The notes under the pieces are model-generated. The model did no database searches. It was not told the origin of the DNA and worked only from the letters and a program-made list of their open reading frames with translations. Position numbers and translations under genes: made by a program. This document shows, piece after piece, positions 21,348 through 31,389 of a DNA stretch of 64,000 nucleotides (its first letter is position 1; each line of letters begins with the position of its first letter). The stretch is from positions 10,583,253-10,647,252 of the forward strand of contig CM075939.1 of the NCBI GenBank assembly GCA_038030265.1. Direction: 5' to 3'. Source of the DNA: Corythucha ciliata. Taxonomy: Eukaryota; Arthropoda; Insecta; Hemiptera; Tingidae.

Positions 21348-22864
21348 CCCCAGTAGCACAAAAACGTTCCTTGAACGTTCGCCAAACTTTTAACCTTAAC
21401 GTTAAATCGTTCGCTGAACGTTCGGCTCCAAGTTGAAACGAACGTTCGCATTACGTCCAAAGTTCGCACTTGCCAAACCATGATAGGTTTGGATTACAAC
21501 GTTAACCTGACATTCATTGAACGTTGTATGGACTTTCTTCGAACATTGTAATAATGTTTTTAGAACGTTATATCAACGTTCTTTGAACTCTGTAAAAACG
21601 TTGTTCTAAATTCACCACAAGAATTCATGATACTTAGAACTTTTATTGAACTGAAAAATGAAAAAATAATCGGTTCACGCGTGAAAGGTGCGGTGGATGC
21701 GAACTCAACTCATGATTATTGCCAATTCTGAAAATTGCTCAGTCTTCAATCAACTCCACGACTAAAACCTTAAACGAGAACCATATTTATAGTTCACACT
21801 AGCGCACAATTTTAAAAACAGTTGAAGTCATACACTTCATCCTCGGAACGGGCAGTACTTCAGCCATTCTTTAATGGGCTGCACGTCCTGAATCACCGCG
21901 TCTCTACACCAAATCTTTGTGGTGCCTGCAACAATATCAACCTTGATCAGGCTTTCGAACAATTAACGACACTGAATAGCTTGCCAAGTATTGCGTGACA
22001 AAGACACGTGTTTTTGAACGCTTTCTTTTTACCCTTCCCTATGACCAGTTGAAAAATGTTCCCACCTTCCTGGTGAAAACGTCAGCCATCTTTCCACTTC
22101 AGCCACTTTCACGGACGTTCCACGCAAGGGCAGACAAATCAGTGAAATGCAAACAAATATATACAGGTTTATACGAACAGCGAACCCCCAAGAAGGCTAG
22201 ATCGATGGAAGGAATTCGGTGGCTCAAAAAGTCGAGACTAAGGCAATATGCACGACGAACAACAAAAATACACAACGCTTAATAATTATAAAATCATCAA
22301 AATCAGGAGCACATGGGTGACGGGGAGCAGTTTAACACACTTAATTAATAGAGAATAAACCAAATGAGAAGAAATGAGGCTGATTCTGTTTTAATTCAAA
22401 TTGAAGGAGAGTATTTTGTTTTATGTGGAAAAGTTCAGGGGCGGAGAGGCTATTCCGTTAGTATTCCGGCTCCGTTCGTTTGTCAGTCCCAGACTACTCC
22501 GACCAGCACGAGATTTTGTAACCTCGCGGGTTATCATGTGGAATAACTGGGGAAAGCTCAGTGCTGTTAGTGCAGCTCCGGACGAGAAACGAACGAACCT
22601 ATTATTATTATTATAGCAAATCGCATTATATCGCCACAAATTACACCATTTTGTGGCAAAAACGTGAATCGTATCTATGTATAAAATCACTCAAGTTGCT
22701 CCTACAATTTACACCAACGCCAACCATCCTGTAATGCTTTACAACGTTGCTCTAACGTTTTTATGAACCATAAAAATAACCGTTATATTTTCGTTCGTAA
22801 GAAACGTTCGCCTCGTGTTCATTTTGGTAACGTTAGTTTCGTAGGTTTAACGTTCTGTGCTACT
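21348..22864. mobile_element. AACGTT-rich element, long copy
   Basis: It starts CCCCAGTAGCACAAAAACGT and ends AACGTTCTGTGCTACT. The first ~190 and last ~130 bases are dense in AACGTT and GAACGTTC and match the short copy at 22865-23237 closely. The middle (about 21,550-22,720) is unique and non-coding. The superfamily is unclear; the duplicated target is 2-3 bp (CTT/ATT or TT). Confidence 0.75.
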
Positions 22865-23237
22865 CCCAAGTAGAGCAAAAACGTTCCTTGAACGTTCACC
22901 AAACGTTCAACCTTAACGTTAAAGCGTTCGCTGAACGTTCGTTTTCACGTAGAAACGAACGTTAGAATTACGTCCAAAGTTCGCACTTGGCAAACCATGT
23001 TAGGTTTGGATTGCAACGTTAACCTAACGTTCATCGAACGACCGGAAGGGGGCGGGTTTTGACGACAGAGTTACAATTTTAAGACCGTGCCCGACCCCAA
23101 TACAAATCTTTTCAACGTTGCTCTAACGTTATTACGTAACGTAAAAATAACCGTTCTATTTTCGTTCGTAAAAAACGTTCGCCTCGTTCGTTTTGCTAAC
23201 GTTAGTTTCATTGGATAAACGTTCTGTGCTACTGGGG
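22865..23237. mobile_element. AACGTT-rich element, short copy
   Basis: The 373 bp copy of the same family lies directly against the long copy. Its right end TGTGCTACTGGGG is the exact reverse complement of the left end of the long copy (CCCCAGTAGCACA), so the pair behaves as one insertion in the MULE gene. It could be a tandem insertion or an internal deletion-duplication of one element. Confidence 0.75.
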
Positions 23238-23592
23238 ATTCAAGGTTTTACAAGTGAATGTTGAAGGAAAGGAACTTTTTTACACTAGTTCATCGTCGGC
23301 CGGGCAAAGTATCTCTCCAGAATCACTTAGCTCGTTTCAAAGAGATCTAGGTAATTGGGTAACGTTCGATGATTATAAGACTTCTTGCCGTTCAGTTTGG
23401 GTGATCGACTTCGACGGATCTTCATGTAGCTGTCCATCCTATCTAAAGAAAAACATTTGCAAACATCTGCTTGGACTTAAAATAAGAATGAAGCAAATTG
23501 AACCACCTGCAGAAGCGAAACTCATACCCCTAGGCCTGAAAAGAAAACGGGGAAGGCCAGCAAGAGCGAAGAAAGCCTTAATTATTCAGTAA
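23238..23592 (+). pseudogene. MULE transposase block 3: SWIM zinc finger and basic tail
   Basis: The frame enters from the insertion with FKVLQVNVEGKELFY and runs to TAA at 23592. It contains SSCSCPSYLKKNICKHLLGL, a SWIM-type C-x-C...C-x-H zinc motif typical of the MULE C-terminus, then LKRKRGRPARAKKA, an AT-hook-like basic stretch. Joined to QNF at 21,347 it is in frame. An AATAAA follows at about 23,739. Confidence 0.85.
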
Positions 23593-23599
23593 GCGCATG

Positions 23600-25730
23600 A
23601 TTTTTTGCGTTGCTTGCGAATTGTTTTTATTAAAAAAGTTCTTAGTTTCTCTCGTTTTCAGTTCAAGACTCTATTCACGAGTAAACAATTCCCCGATTCC
23701 TAACGGTACCACCTCTTCAAATCCTAATCAGTGTAAAATAAATGCCGCAGAGTTCGGTAATGGTAGAATTCAAGTAATTTAAATTCCAAAATGCCTGCCA
23801 AAGGCATTTTCAAAAAATAAATGTTCGCCGAAGAGTCCTACAGAGTCTAGTATTGTAGATTATGCACCATAGCCGCTAAAGTGTGACTTTGTCGAGTTGA
23901 CAGGAAGTTTCACCTCGAGCCCTGGCAAGACACGCAGTGTCTAATCACAGTGGGGAGTGTGCCATTTCAAATAATCGTCATCAGAGTTCAGAATCCGCGG
24001 CTCAGTGAGTTTTTGTGGGACAAAAGCTCTCGTGATAGCCAACGCTAAGAATTTTGTATCGCTGGCGCTGGTTCCATAAATCTTTGTGGGGCAGATAAAA
24101 GTTACTGTGAACGTGGTCTAATTTGTTGTTCACGGTTTACCGTCACCTCTAATATATTCACAGTGAAACAAAAATTTGTATAGCTACAGTAATTTAAAGA
24201 GCGTGATATCTGCTATTCTGGTGTGGCAACTGCAGATTTTCTGTGTTAACTCGAAATCTACTGTGCAATCCCCTTTTTTAATGTGCCAAATACTTTTTGA
24301 ATGGGCGTTTAATTTAAATGCTGTTTGGGGCACCTTTTAAGATGGGAATTTCATTTTTTTTGCTGTGCTGATAAATCATTCCCCTAGTATACTATACGCT
24401 CACGACTTCAACCCTAAAGGCCTAATCATTAATTCCTGTCTATTAGGAGAGGCAAGAGAACACAGGTGGGTTGGGTGGTGTGTGTGTTTGTGTAGTGGTG
24501 GGGGGGGGGGTAGTGCTTTCGAAGACAATGCATGAATAATGCAGACTGCAATATCAAGCGGAGAGTAATGAAAATACCTTTTATGTAGAAAAGCTTCAAC
24601 AGCTGACAACCTTTTTTTTTTTGTACAGCCCAATTTTTCTTTCAAAATAGGATTTAAATTGACCCAACCCCCCCCACCACCACCGCAACGCACCACTCAT
24701 GCATCGCTTTATAATCCGTTGAATTGTCGTTCGTTTATGGGTTGAGAGGGAAACGCGCGGGGGAACAAGTTTTTCATTATCATTTCTTCCCCTCCCCCCC
24801 TCATCATCCACCCATTAAGCTTTTCGCGAGACGTAAAATTTTTAAAAAGTCCCCCCCCCCTCACACACACCCACTACCACCATCATTTTTAGTTTTTAAA
24901 AAAGTAACAGCATCACCCCCCCCCCCCCCGACCCATCTATCTCACGGAGAAGCCCGTGAGGATCCTTGAACGAAAAACTCACTCTTTTTGTTTCATCCAG
25001 TTTCACTCCACCCCGCGTCACTGTCTTCATTGTTATATTTTTATTATACGCTGGGATTATGATGAAAATGGACGGCGTTTATCTAAATGGAAGAGGATGG
25101 GAGGGAGTGAACATGTTTCATCGGTGAAGGATGATGGGGTGGTGGTGCGGTGGTAGGGGGGGGGGGTTGAAAGTCGCATAATCTAAACTTTTTAATATTG
25201 TAACTTTTTTTTTGTTTTGCTTTCGTTGTTAGAAAGTTTGGTGGGCGGAAAAAAAAGTACTGAACCATCTTTTCAAAAATGGACATACAAATCGATAAGG
25301 CTTAGAGAAGAGTCCCTACAGCCGTGGAGGGGGGTGTTGGCAGGAGGGGGCCCTCAGGGGCGTACTTTATGGGTTTTTTGTCTGTTGTGGGGTACATAAG
25401 AATCGTAGTGCTCTATGTACATAAAATTTGAACTTCACGAGTGTCCTAGGACACTTCTTATTTCCGTTGGCCAAATTTCCGAGGAGTTACTGTCGTGGGG
25501 CGAGGGGTGGGGCCACGGGACTTCAGGAAATGGTCGGTGCCTTGGGCGTAGCTCTAGTTGAAGACCGCGTTGAATAAGTAAGAGTTGGCAGGGAGGAGGG
25601 GTTCAACGGAATGGGCCTCCGATCCCGCGAGGCGACCGTGAATACAAGCCGTGTCAGCAGTTCCCTGGTACAGCTCGACCGTGTAACGTTTCTGCATTTT
25701 CTGGCACCTAGCAAAGCCATTACTAATCTC
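23600..25730. other. Spacer without a recognisable gene
   Basis: The first ~200 bases may be the MULE 3' UTR (AATAAA near 23,739 and 23,816). The rest is C/G-run-rich (24,499, 24,668, 24,846, 24,906 and 25,156) and includes a 16 bp perfect palindrome AGTGTCCTAGGACACT at 25440-25455. No coding similarity was seen. Confidence 0.5.
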
Positions 25731-25731
25731 C

Positions 25732-25820
25732 GGCGACTTTTAATTAGCGTGTACTGTTGACTGTTGGCGTTGAGGGTTTGTCACGGGATGACTGATGCTA
25801 CACGCTAATTAAAAGTCGCC
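25732..25820. mobile_element. 89 bp foldback MITE
   Basis: The arms 25732-25753 and 25799-25820 are perfect 22 bp inverted repeats (GGCGACTTTTAATTAGCGTG, then TA) around a 45-base centre. No convincing target duplication was found. Confidence 0.75.
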
Positions 25821-26590
25821 CAAGATTGATTGTGGGACGCAGTGCCCGAAACTGGTCTTGTACCGAGGAAACAAAATTGTGGAACTGAACTTATAAAAAA
25901 AAAAAAAAACCCTAAAATAGTCATTGTTTCAATTGGTTTCCGTTGTAAGGTCAACCGGCCGACTTCAATAAAATAATAGTAATAATAATATAATCAATTA
26001 TATAATATAAAAAAGTCATGGCTAACATGGAAATTAACAGTAATGCCGAAATTCGGAACCTTGAGGGACGTCAGAACCCTCCGGGTGACAACGGCTCGAG
26101 CATGGACTTTCCAGGAAAAGGCGATGAAAGGGGCGGATGTGAGTCGGTCACGTCGGACCCCTCGAGCCACCAATCTTCTTTCTAATGGCGACTCGAAAGA
26201 CTCCTTCAGGCGTCGATCTCTCATAGCAAGAACGCTGCGAAAGGAGGAGGGACTGCCATTATGTGGATTGTGGAGTGAGAGTTAGTGGGGATCCCACTAT
26301 TAAGTCAGGTTGCCCGGCTATCCAGACTTAACAAAAGCGATGGTTGTTCGTAGTCTATTACTCAGTAGGGCTAGTCGTGTAGATAGCATGTATTCCTCAT
26401 CCCAACAAACTGAGCATAGGACTGCATTGTCTGATGCTGAACACTTTCAGCATCCGTCAAAAACCCACTGTCTGATGGCAACCGACTGTGATAAAAGATA
26501 CTCGGGATGGAGAGAAATTTTTCTTTCATGGCCTGATGTCCCTCATCGGGATTTTTCTTGACTTTTTTCTGTTGAAAAATATGCCAGGGC

Positions 26591-26626
26591 CTGAAGAGGT
26601 CGACGTGTTGTGTCGACGAAACGTTG
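26591..26626 (+). ncRNA. Hammerhead-ribozyme-like core
   Basis: CTGAAGA matches the CUGANGA core. It is followed by a 6 bp stem GTCGAC/GTCGAC with loop GTGTTGT and then GAAAC. AATAAA follows at once (26,632). One extra G lies between the core and stem II, and the flanking stems I and III are very short. Penelope-like elements carry minimal hammerheads with this wording, which would explain the odd segment at 26,280-26,650. Activity is not shown. Confidence 0.35.
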
Positions 26627-27336
26627 CGAAAGAATAAAGTAGTTTCAAAAAATATTTTTTTGCATTTGCCCGTAAATAGTCGATAGCTAGGATACTGTTT
26701 TAAAAATAATGATGGGCGGTAACCTCATTGAAAATAGAAATAGAGTACTATGATGGAGCCCCCATGAAGAAGTCACAGAAGCAAAAACAGAAGTCACCTC
26801 AGCGCAGTCGCTTAAACTGTGTGATGTGCTGACAGACATTAGAAACGACCTCCACTGGGACAGATGTACCGCCCTTTCTCATAGCAAAGGATGTTGACAT
26901 GGCTGTGGGTAAAGTGAAGAGCGTAAGGAAAACATTCAATGGGTCTCTTGTGGTTGAGGTATTAACGCAAGAGCATGAAGCTAAAATCGATTGAGAGGTT
27001 AGAAATTTTGGATGTGACATCCAAAACACCAGAGAAACTTAATACAATCAAAGGAGTGATTTCATCCAACGATTTGAAGTACGCTGAAGAAAATGAAATT
27101 ATGGAATGCTCTGCCAGTGATTCAGTCTCCGACCCATTTTACTTTTAGCTCGGGGACATTCGATGTTATAGATCTCAGCGTAGCCAGCACGTCTATTGCT
27201 CTCCGCTCTTTGACTGCTGAATGACTTGCACCATTCAGATCATTTCCCTATACAGTTGAAGCATAACAGCCCTCAAACGCTGATGGAATATCCAGAGCGT
27301 GGAATCTGCTGACTGGAAGAAATTTGCCTCACAATT

Positions 27337-28500
27337 ATGTTTTATGGATATTACCAGTCAGCAGATCCAAATGAGGATGTTGCCAACGCCACAAAATCCA
27401 TTCTAGATGCTGCAAGAAGCTCCATACCACGTAAAAAACAAAATCCTAAGAGAAAGTCGGTACCATTGTGGACAAGCGAGATAGCTATGGCGATCCGGGT
27501 CAAAAAACAAAAGTTAAATCAACTATAAAGAAATGCTACAATTGAAAATTCAATTATATTTAAAAAACTAAGGGCCCACGAGCGGCGTTTGAAGCGAGAA
27601 GCTAAAACGCGGTCTTGGGTACAGTATGCCTCGACCCTCAATTCTGACAGTGATGACTGGCGGACTGTCAAGTCTCAAAAGGGCTCATCGCACTCGTCAT
27701 GCCCCTCCCTTCTTGTGGACAGGGAAGGAAAACCGAGAACTGTTGAACCGAGAGATGAACTAGGACCACATAATTTTCTCTCATCCACAAACTCAGAAAC
27801 CTATAACACACCTTTTACCAGTGCAGAAATCGATAGAAATATTAAATCACTGGATAGAAAGTATCCAGGCATAGACGATTTGCCAAATGATTTTTGACCA
27901 ATATTCCGTGCTTGGGTAAAAGGTATCTACTAAAAATTTATAACTATGTTTGGGAAAGCCACGTTTACCCAAAAGCGTGGAAAACATCGATTATAATTGC
28001 AGTGAAAAGGCCAGGGAAAGACCCTCAAAGCCCGTCGAGTTATCGCCTAATCTCTTTGACAAGCTGCGTAGGGAAGATGTATGAGAGGCTGATCAATTTT
28101 AGGCTGATAACACTAATGGAGTCGCTCGGATTTCTAAATCCATTTCAGGCGAGTTTCAGGCCCCGGTCATTCCACGACTGACCTACTGGTTTACATAGAA
28201 AAAACGCTCCAAGGTGCACTCATGAAAACAAACCATGTTGATGCTGTATTTTTTGATCTTCAGAATGCGTTTGATAAAGTCTGGCGACCGTTCATTCTTT
28301 ACCAGCTTGATAAAATGGGGACTCAAAGGGAAACTTCCACTGGTGATTGGAAGTTTTCTGGAGGACCGTGATTTCAAAGTGTGGATTGGCTCGACGTATT
28401 CCTCTCTAAGAAAGTCGGAGAAGGGTCTGTCTTGAGTGCTACCTTATTTTTAATTGCAATAAACGTTCTAACGGACCATATCCCGACGTCTGTGCACAGA
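27337..28500 (+). pseudogene. LINE reverse transcriptase, N-terminal to palm
   Basis: Successive frames read SILDAARSSIPRKKQ and LWTSEIAMAI (linker before RT), LDRKYPGIDDLPNDF, then WKTSIIIAVKRPGKDPQSPS, YRLISLTSCVGKMYERLINF and FFDLQNAFDKVWR, the usual RT blocks 1-3. At least four frame changes are needed. The copy breaks off at the MITE inserted before the YADD box. Confidence 0.75.
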
Positions 28501-28508
28501 TGATTTTA

Positions 28509-28650
28509 AGCTTCTTTTACCCGAGTAAGCTTTTTAATCAAAGTAGCCATTTTTTAAACAAAATACCAGCTGGCCCCTGCCAACAATTAACTGTTTCAAT
28601 TCAGTTTAAACATATTTTTGATCAAAAAACTTACTCGTGTAAAACAGGCT
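28509..28650. mobile_element. 142 bp PIF-like MITE with TTA duplication
   Basis: Inverted repeats of about 34 bp (outer end AGCTTCTTTTACCCGAGTAA versus AGCCTGTTTTACACGAGTAA) are flanked by TTA at 28506-28508 and 28651-28653. Removing the MITE restores FYADDLAIFF, the RT active site of the host LINE. Confidence 0.85.
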
Positions 28651-29215
28651 TTACGCAGATGATTTAGCAATTTTCTTTGAATATACCAAGGAGTTTACCA
28701 CTGCGGAAGCAACGATCCAGGATTGCATTAATTCACTATCGATGGATGCTAAAAGAGGGCTTTCATTTTCGTCAGATAAATCAGCCGCAGTACATTTCTG
28801 CAGGCTTAGATCAGCACACCACCCACCTCAGCTGAGGTTGAAAGAATCTGTAATTCCCTACAAAGAAACAGTCAAGTTCTTAGGAGTAACGTTCGATTCT
28901 GCTCCAAGATGGAAAACCCATATCATGGATTTGACATGCCGCTGTCAAAAAGATGTGAACCTCATGAAAAATAATCACTTCCTGAACTCTAGAACTTCAC
29001 AGAATAACCTTTTGGAGGAGTATCGATCCTATCCTAGTCGAACAAGACCTTCTTTTATCCGTACCCACGAATTATTGCAGTCTTTTGAGCCTCTTTCTAT
29101 TGTTGTTGGAGCTCAACCCAATGTTTTCTCTTGGCGCAAACCAGATCCCAGCCGACCAGACCAGGATCACACTGAGCTAATCAGTGGAGATGAACGCATC
29201 TTTGTTTCTTGACTT
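28651..29215 (+). pseudogene. LINE reverse transcriptase, active site to thumb
   Basis: The part begins with the YADD box (YADDLAIFFEYTKE), then SSDKSAAVHFCR, and VKFLGVTFDSAPRWKTHI (the FLGV motif). It ends within a connection region (FSWRKPDPSRPD) with a stop at 29212. No RNase H domain is seen. Confidence 0.75.
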
Positions 29216-29449
29216 TCAGATCAGAACAGTACCATGGGTATCTGGTGAATGTCCCGCGATCAGGCTTACTCTCGTACCATGGACACGTATACTCTATATA
29301 GCCTCCAAAAGAATGTTGAGGAATACATCAACGCTCGATCACGAGGGGCACCATAGACGTGAAACCAGGACTGTGCCCCGGTTCCCGCCCCAGCTTGATG
29401 CCTTGAAAGGCACACAACCGGGTTAATACAGACGTGACCCGACACGTGT

Positions 29450-31385
29450 AAGTTCTGGTTATCCTCGCCCCAACTCCCCGTCAGCCACGCCAGTTGATCA
29501 AGGCTGGCACTTTATCGGTACGGACCGCTTGGCAGTGGGGAGTTCACAAGTGTTGCAGCTACCGTTGAGCAATAAGCATGTCGTAGGACGCTGTGGACGC
29601 GGTGTGAGACGGTTGTGGTCAGCGGTGGTAATTGCTTGTCAATGGTACTACACACCAGTGCTCTGGGTATCATGTACCTTTGATCTGTTGAGCATGGCGG
29701 GTCCTGTACCTCGACGGTGTTGCCAAGCGTTTGCAAAGGCTAGGAAGCGATGAGCCGATGTTTTTTTTTGTTAGAAGGCGACTAAGGTCCTGAGGTATTT
29801 TCCATCGAGTACGAAGAGAGCCAAAGAGATCGCACCTTAGTAGGATGTGCTTCGCTGTTTCAGGTTCACTGCCACAAAGTCAGTTAGGTTCATCTCGACG
29901 TTTGTGGAAGTGTAATTTGCCGTTGAAGGAGCCATGGCCGGAGAGGAGCTGTACTGGATAGCTGAGGAAATTCCACTTATTTCGCAGCCGGTCCTCGATG
30001 GAGGGGAGGATGAGGTGCGTGTGGCGCCCCGTCATTCCACTGTCCCATTCGGTTTGCCGCGCGTCGGCATTCCTTTAGATGTTCAATCGGAGTCAAGGTT
30101 GAAGGGATGTCGACCAGCCAGGGTGGGGTTAACTGTGTTTCTCCGAGGATTCGAGCTTTTGTGGCGACTCGGATGTCCAGTTCCAGATCTAGTGGCAGGA
30201 CACCTCTACTGGCTAGGTGAGACGTAGTTGAATAGGCTCGGAGAGCTGCTGTGAGGAAACGCCGTTGTAGCGATCGTGCCATCCGACCATGTAGCGCGAG
30301 CTTATGCCACTTTTGGCACAAAAACCGTCTTGTAGTAAAGCATTCGTCGATGGAAAGATGGTCCCCATCCTCGGCCCGAGATGCCACGAAGGAAGTCACA
30401 GGCGGATCTGGTCGCGCGCAGTAGGTACGAAAGGTGGTGGGTGGGCAGGCCCGAACGCGTGAGCATCACCCCGAAGTACCGGACAGTGTTAAGGGTGCCG
30501 TCGGCTTGTTAAGATGTTCCGCTGCGCAGGGAAGTTGCCTCGGAAGATAGTTAGGGTAGATTTTGCGTAGTTCACTGTTAGGCGGCGTGAGCTGCACCCC
30601 TCCGTGACATTGGGTGTCCGCATTGCGGAAGGCTTGTCGAAGTAGCTGATGTTCTGGTGCCGAGATTACGATGGCCAAGTCATCCACGAATGCCGTGGCC
30701 GTTAGTCCCGCGTTCTCGAGGTGCGAAACCGATAGCCCATAGGAGGCATGCCGGGACGGCACCGCGGGTGGCATCCGCGCTGAGTTCTCGATGAGCGGTG
30801 GAACTACCGTAGCTTAGCTGGATCGCGTAGATGTTTCACGGGATGTCATTGGACCGGAGTTCGGCCAGTAGAGCAGGCCACCAGACGGCGTTCAGTGCTC
30901 CGGTGATGTAGTAACAGATGACTGCGCTTCATTGATCTGGTGTTTCAAGTTATAGATCGCTTGTTCCGTGGATCGTCCCGGCATGCCCCCAAATTGCCAC
31001 CGGTGACATTGGGCTTATATTGATTGTGGGAGGCGACCAACAATAATCTTTTCTAATGTTTTGGCTTCAGCGGATAGGAGTGTTATGGGCCTGTTACTCG
31101 TGGGGTCACTTCAGTCGCGATCCACGTCCTCAAATAAGAGGCTGATTTCAATTTGCGACGAAAGAATTTTTGTTCCACCTTGGTGTTTTTTCTTTCTCAA
31201 GAGGCTGATGATCCCTCGCTTCCATATTGTTGGAAATGGACATGAAACCATAGGCCAGGCAGACCAAGTGCTGCTTTGAGTGCGTCGAGGTTTGACTGAC
31301 GCCTTACGGCTGATTGCTTCCCTTCCAAGCAATTGCGCGACAGAATCAAGGGCAAGGTGATCAGAAAAACTTTCAGGGTACAATC
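29450..31385 (-). mobile_element. Decayed R1-like LINE, minus strand
   Basis: Read on the minus strand from 31,385: WKRGIISLLRKKK, RPITLLSAEAKTLEKIIVGR, GGMPGRSTEQAIYNLKHQI, the active-site box FVDDLAIVIS (about 30,670), VASRGVLPL-type linker text, and a C-terminal region GKLHFHKRRDEPN...LCGSEPETAKHILLRC near 29,800-29,930 with one zinc-ligand codon mutated to TGA. It resembles the LINE of nest 1 but is a different copy. Its ends were not located exactly. Confidence 0.7.
30466..30774 (-). pseudogene. R1-like LINE RT palm fragment
   Basis: The frame contains LTATAFVDDLAIVISAPEHQ, the RT catalytic box with V for the usual A in YADD/FADD. It then reads SELRKIYPNYLPRQL before degenerating. The preceding GCPQG-type block is damaged (ATRGAVPACLLW). 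Confidence 0.7.
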
Positions 31386-31389
31386 TGAT

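Larger units (their letters stand above)
13643..23592 (+). pseudogene. MULE (Mutator-like) transposase gene, split by nested insertions
   Basis: The gene can be followed in three blocks: 13643-14907, 21182-21347 and 23238-23592. Removing the insertions with their duplicated target bases restores the frame at both joints. Order of parts: an N-terminal WRKY/FLYWCH-like C...C...H-x-H region (CKGG ... CPVRA ... CEHEH), the DDE core with D (VQIDATYKL), D (LLADASEAI) and E (NNGIEATNAI), and a C-terminal SWIM zinc finger (CSCPSYLKKNICKH) followed by an AT-hook-like basic tail (KRGRPARAKKA). All three catalytic residues survive. Breaks independent of the insertions are a TGA at 14510-14512 and a frameshift at about 14,635. 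I found no MULE terminal inverted repeats, so a domesticated or orphan copy is possible. Confidence 0.85.
26019..29215 (+). mobile_element. Decayed Jockey/I-type LINE (ORF1 and ORF2 remnants)
   Basis: In 5' to 3' order: an ORF1-like start (MEINSNAEIRNLEGRQNPP at about 26,020), ORF1 Gag-like text near 26,860-27,150 (KLNTIKGVISSNDLKYAEEN), the end of an endonuclease domain near 27,290, and RT blocks to 29,215. Many stops, shifts and probable deletions separate them. The piece at 26,280-26,650 does not fit a LINE and may be a separate insertion. Exact ends are uncertain. Confidence 0.65.

Noticed and set aside
26521..26560. Second hammerhead-like CTGATG near 26,533
   Set aside because: The stem TCCC/GGGA is present but no GAAA follows it, so the core is absent.
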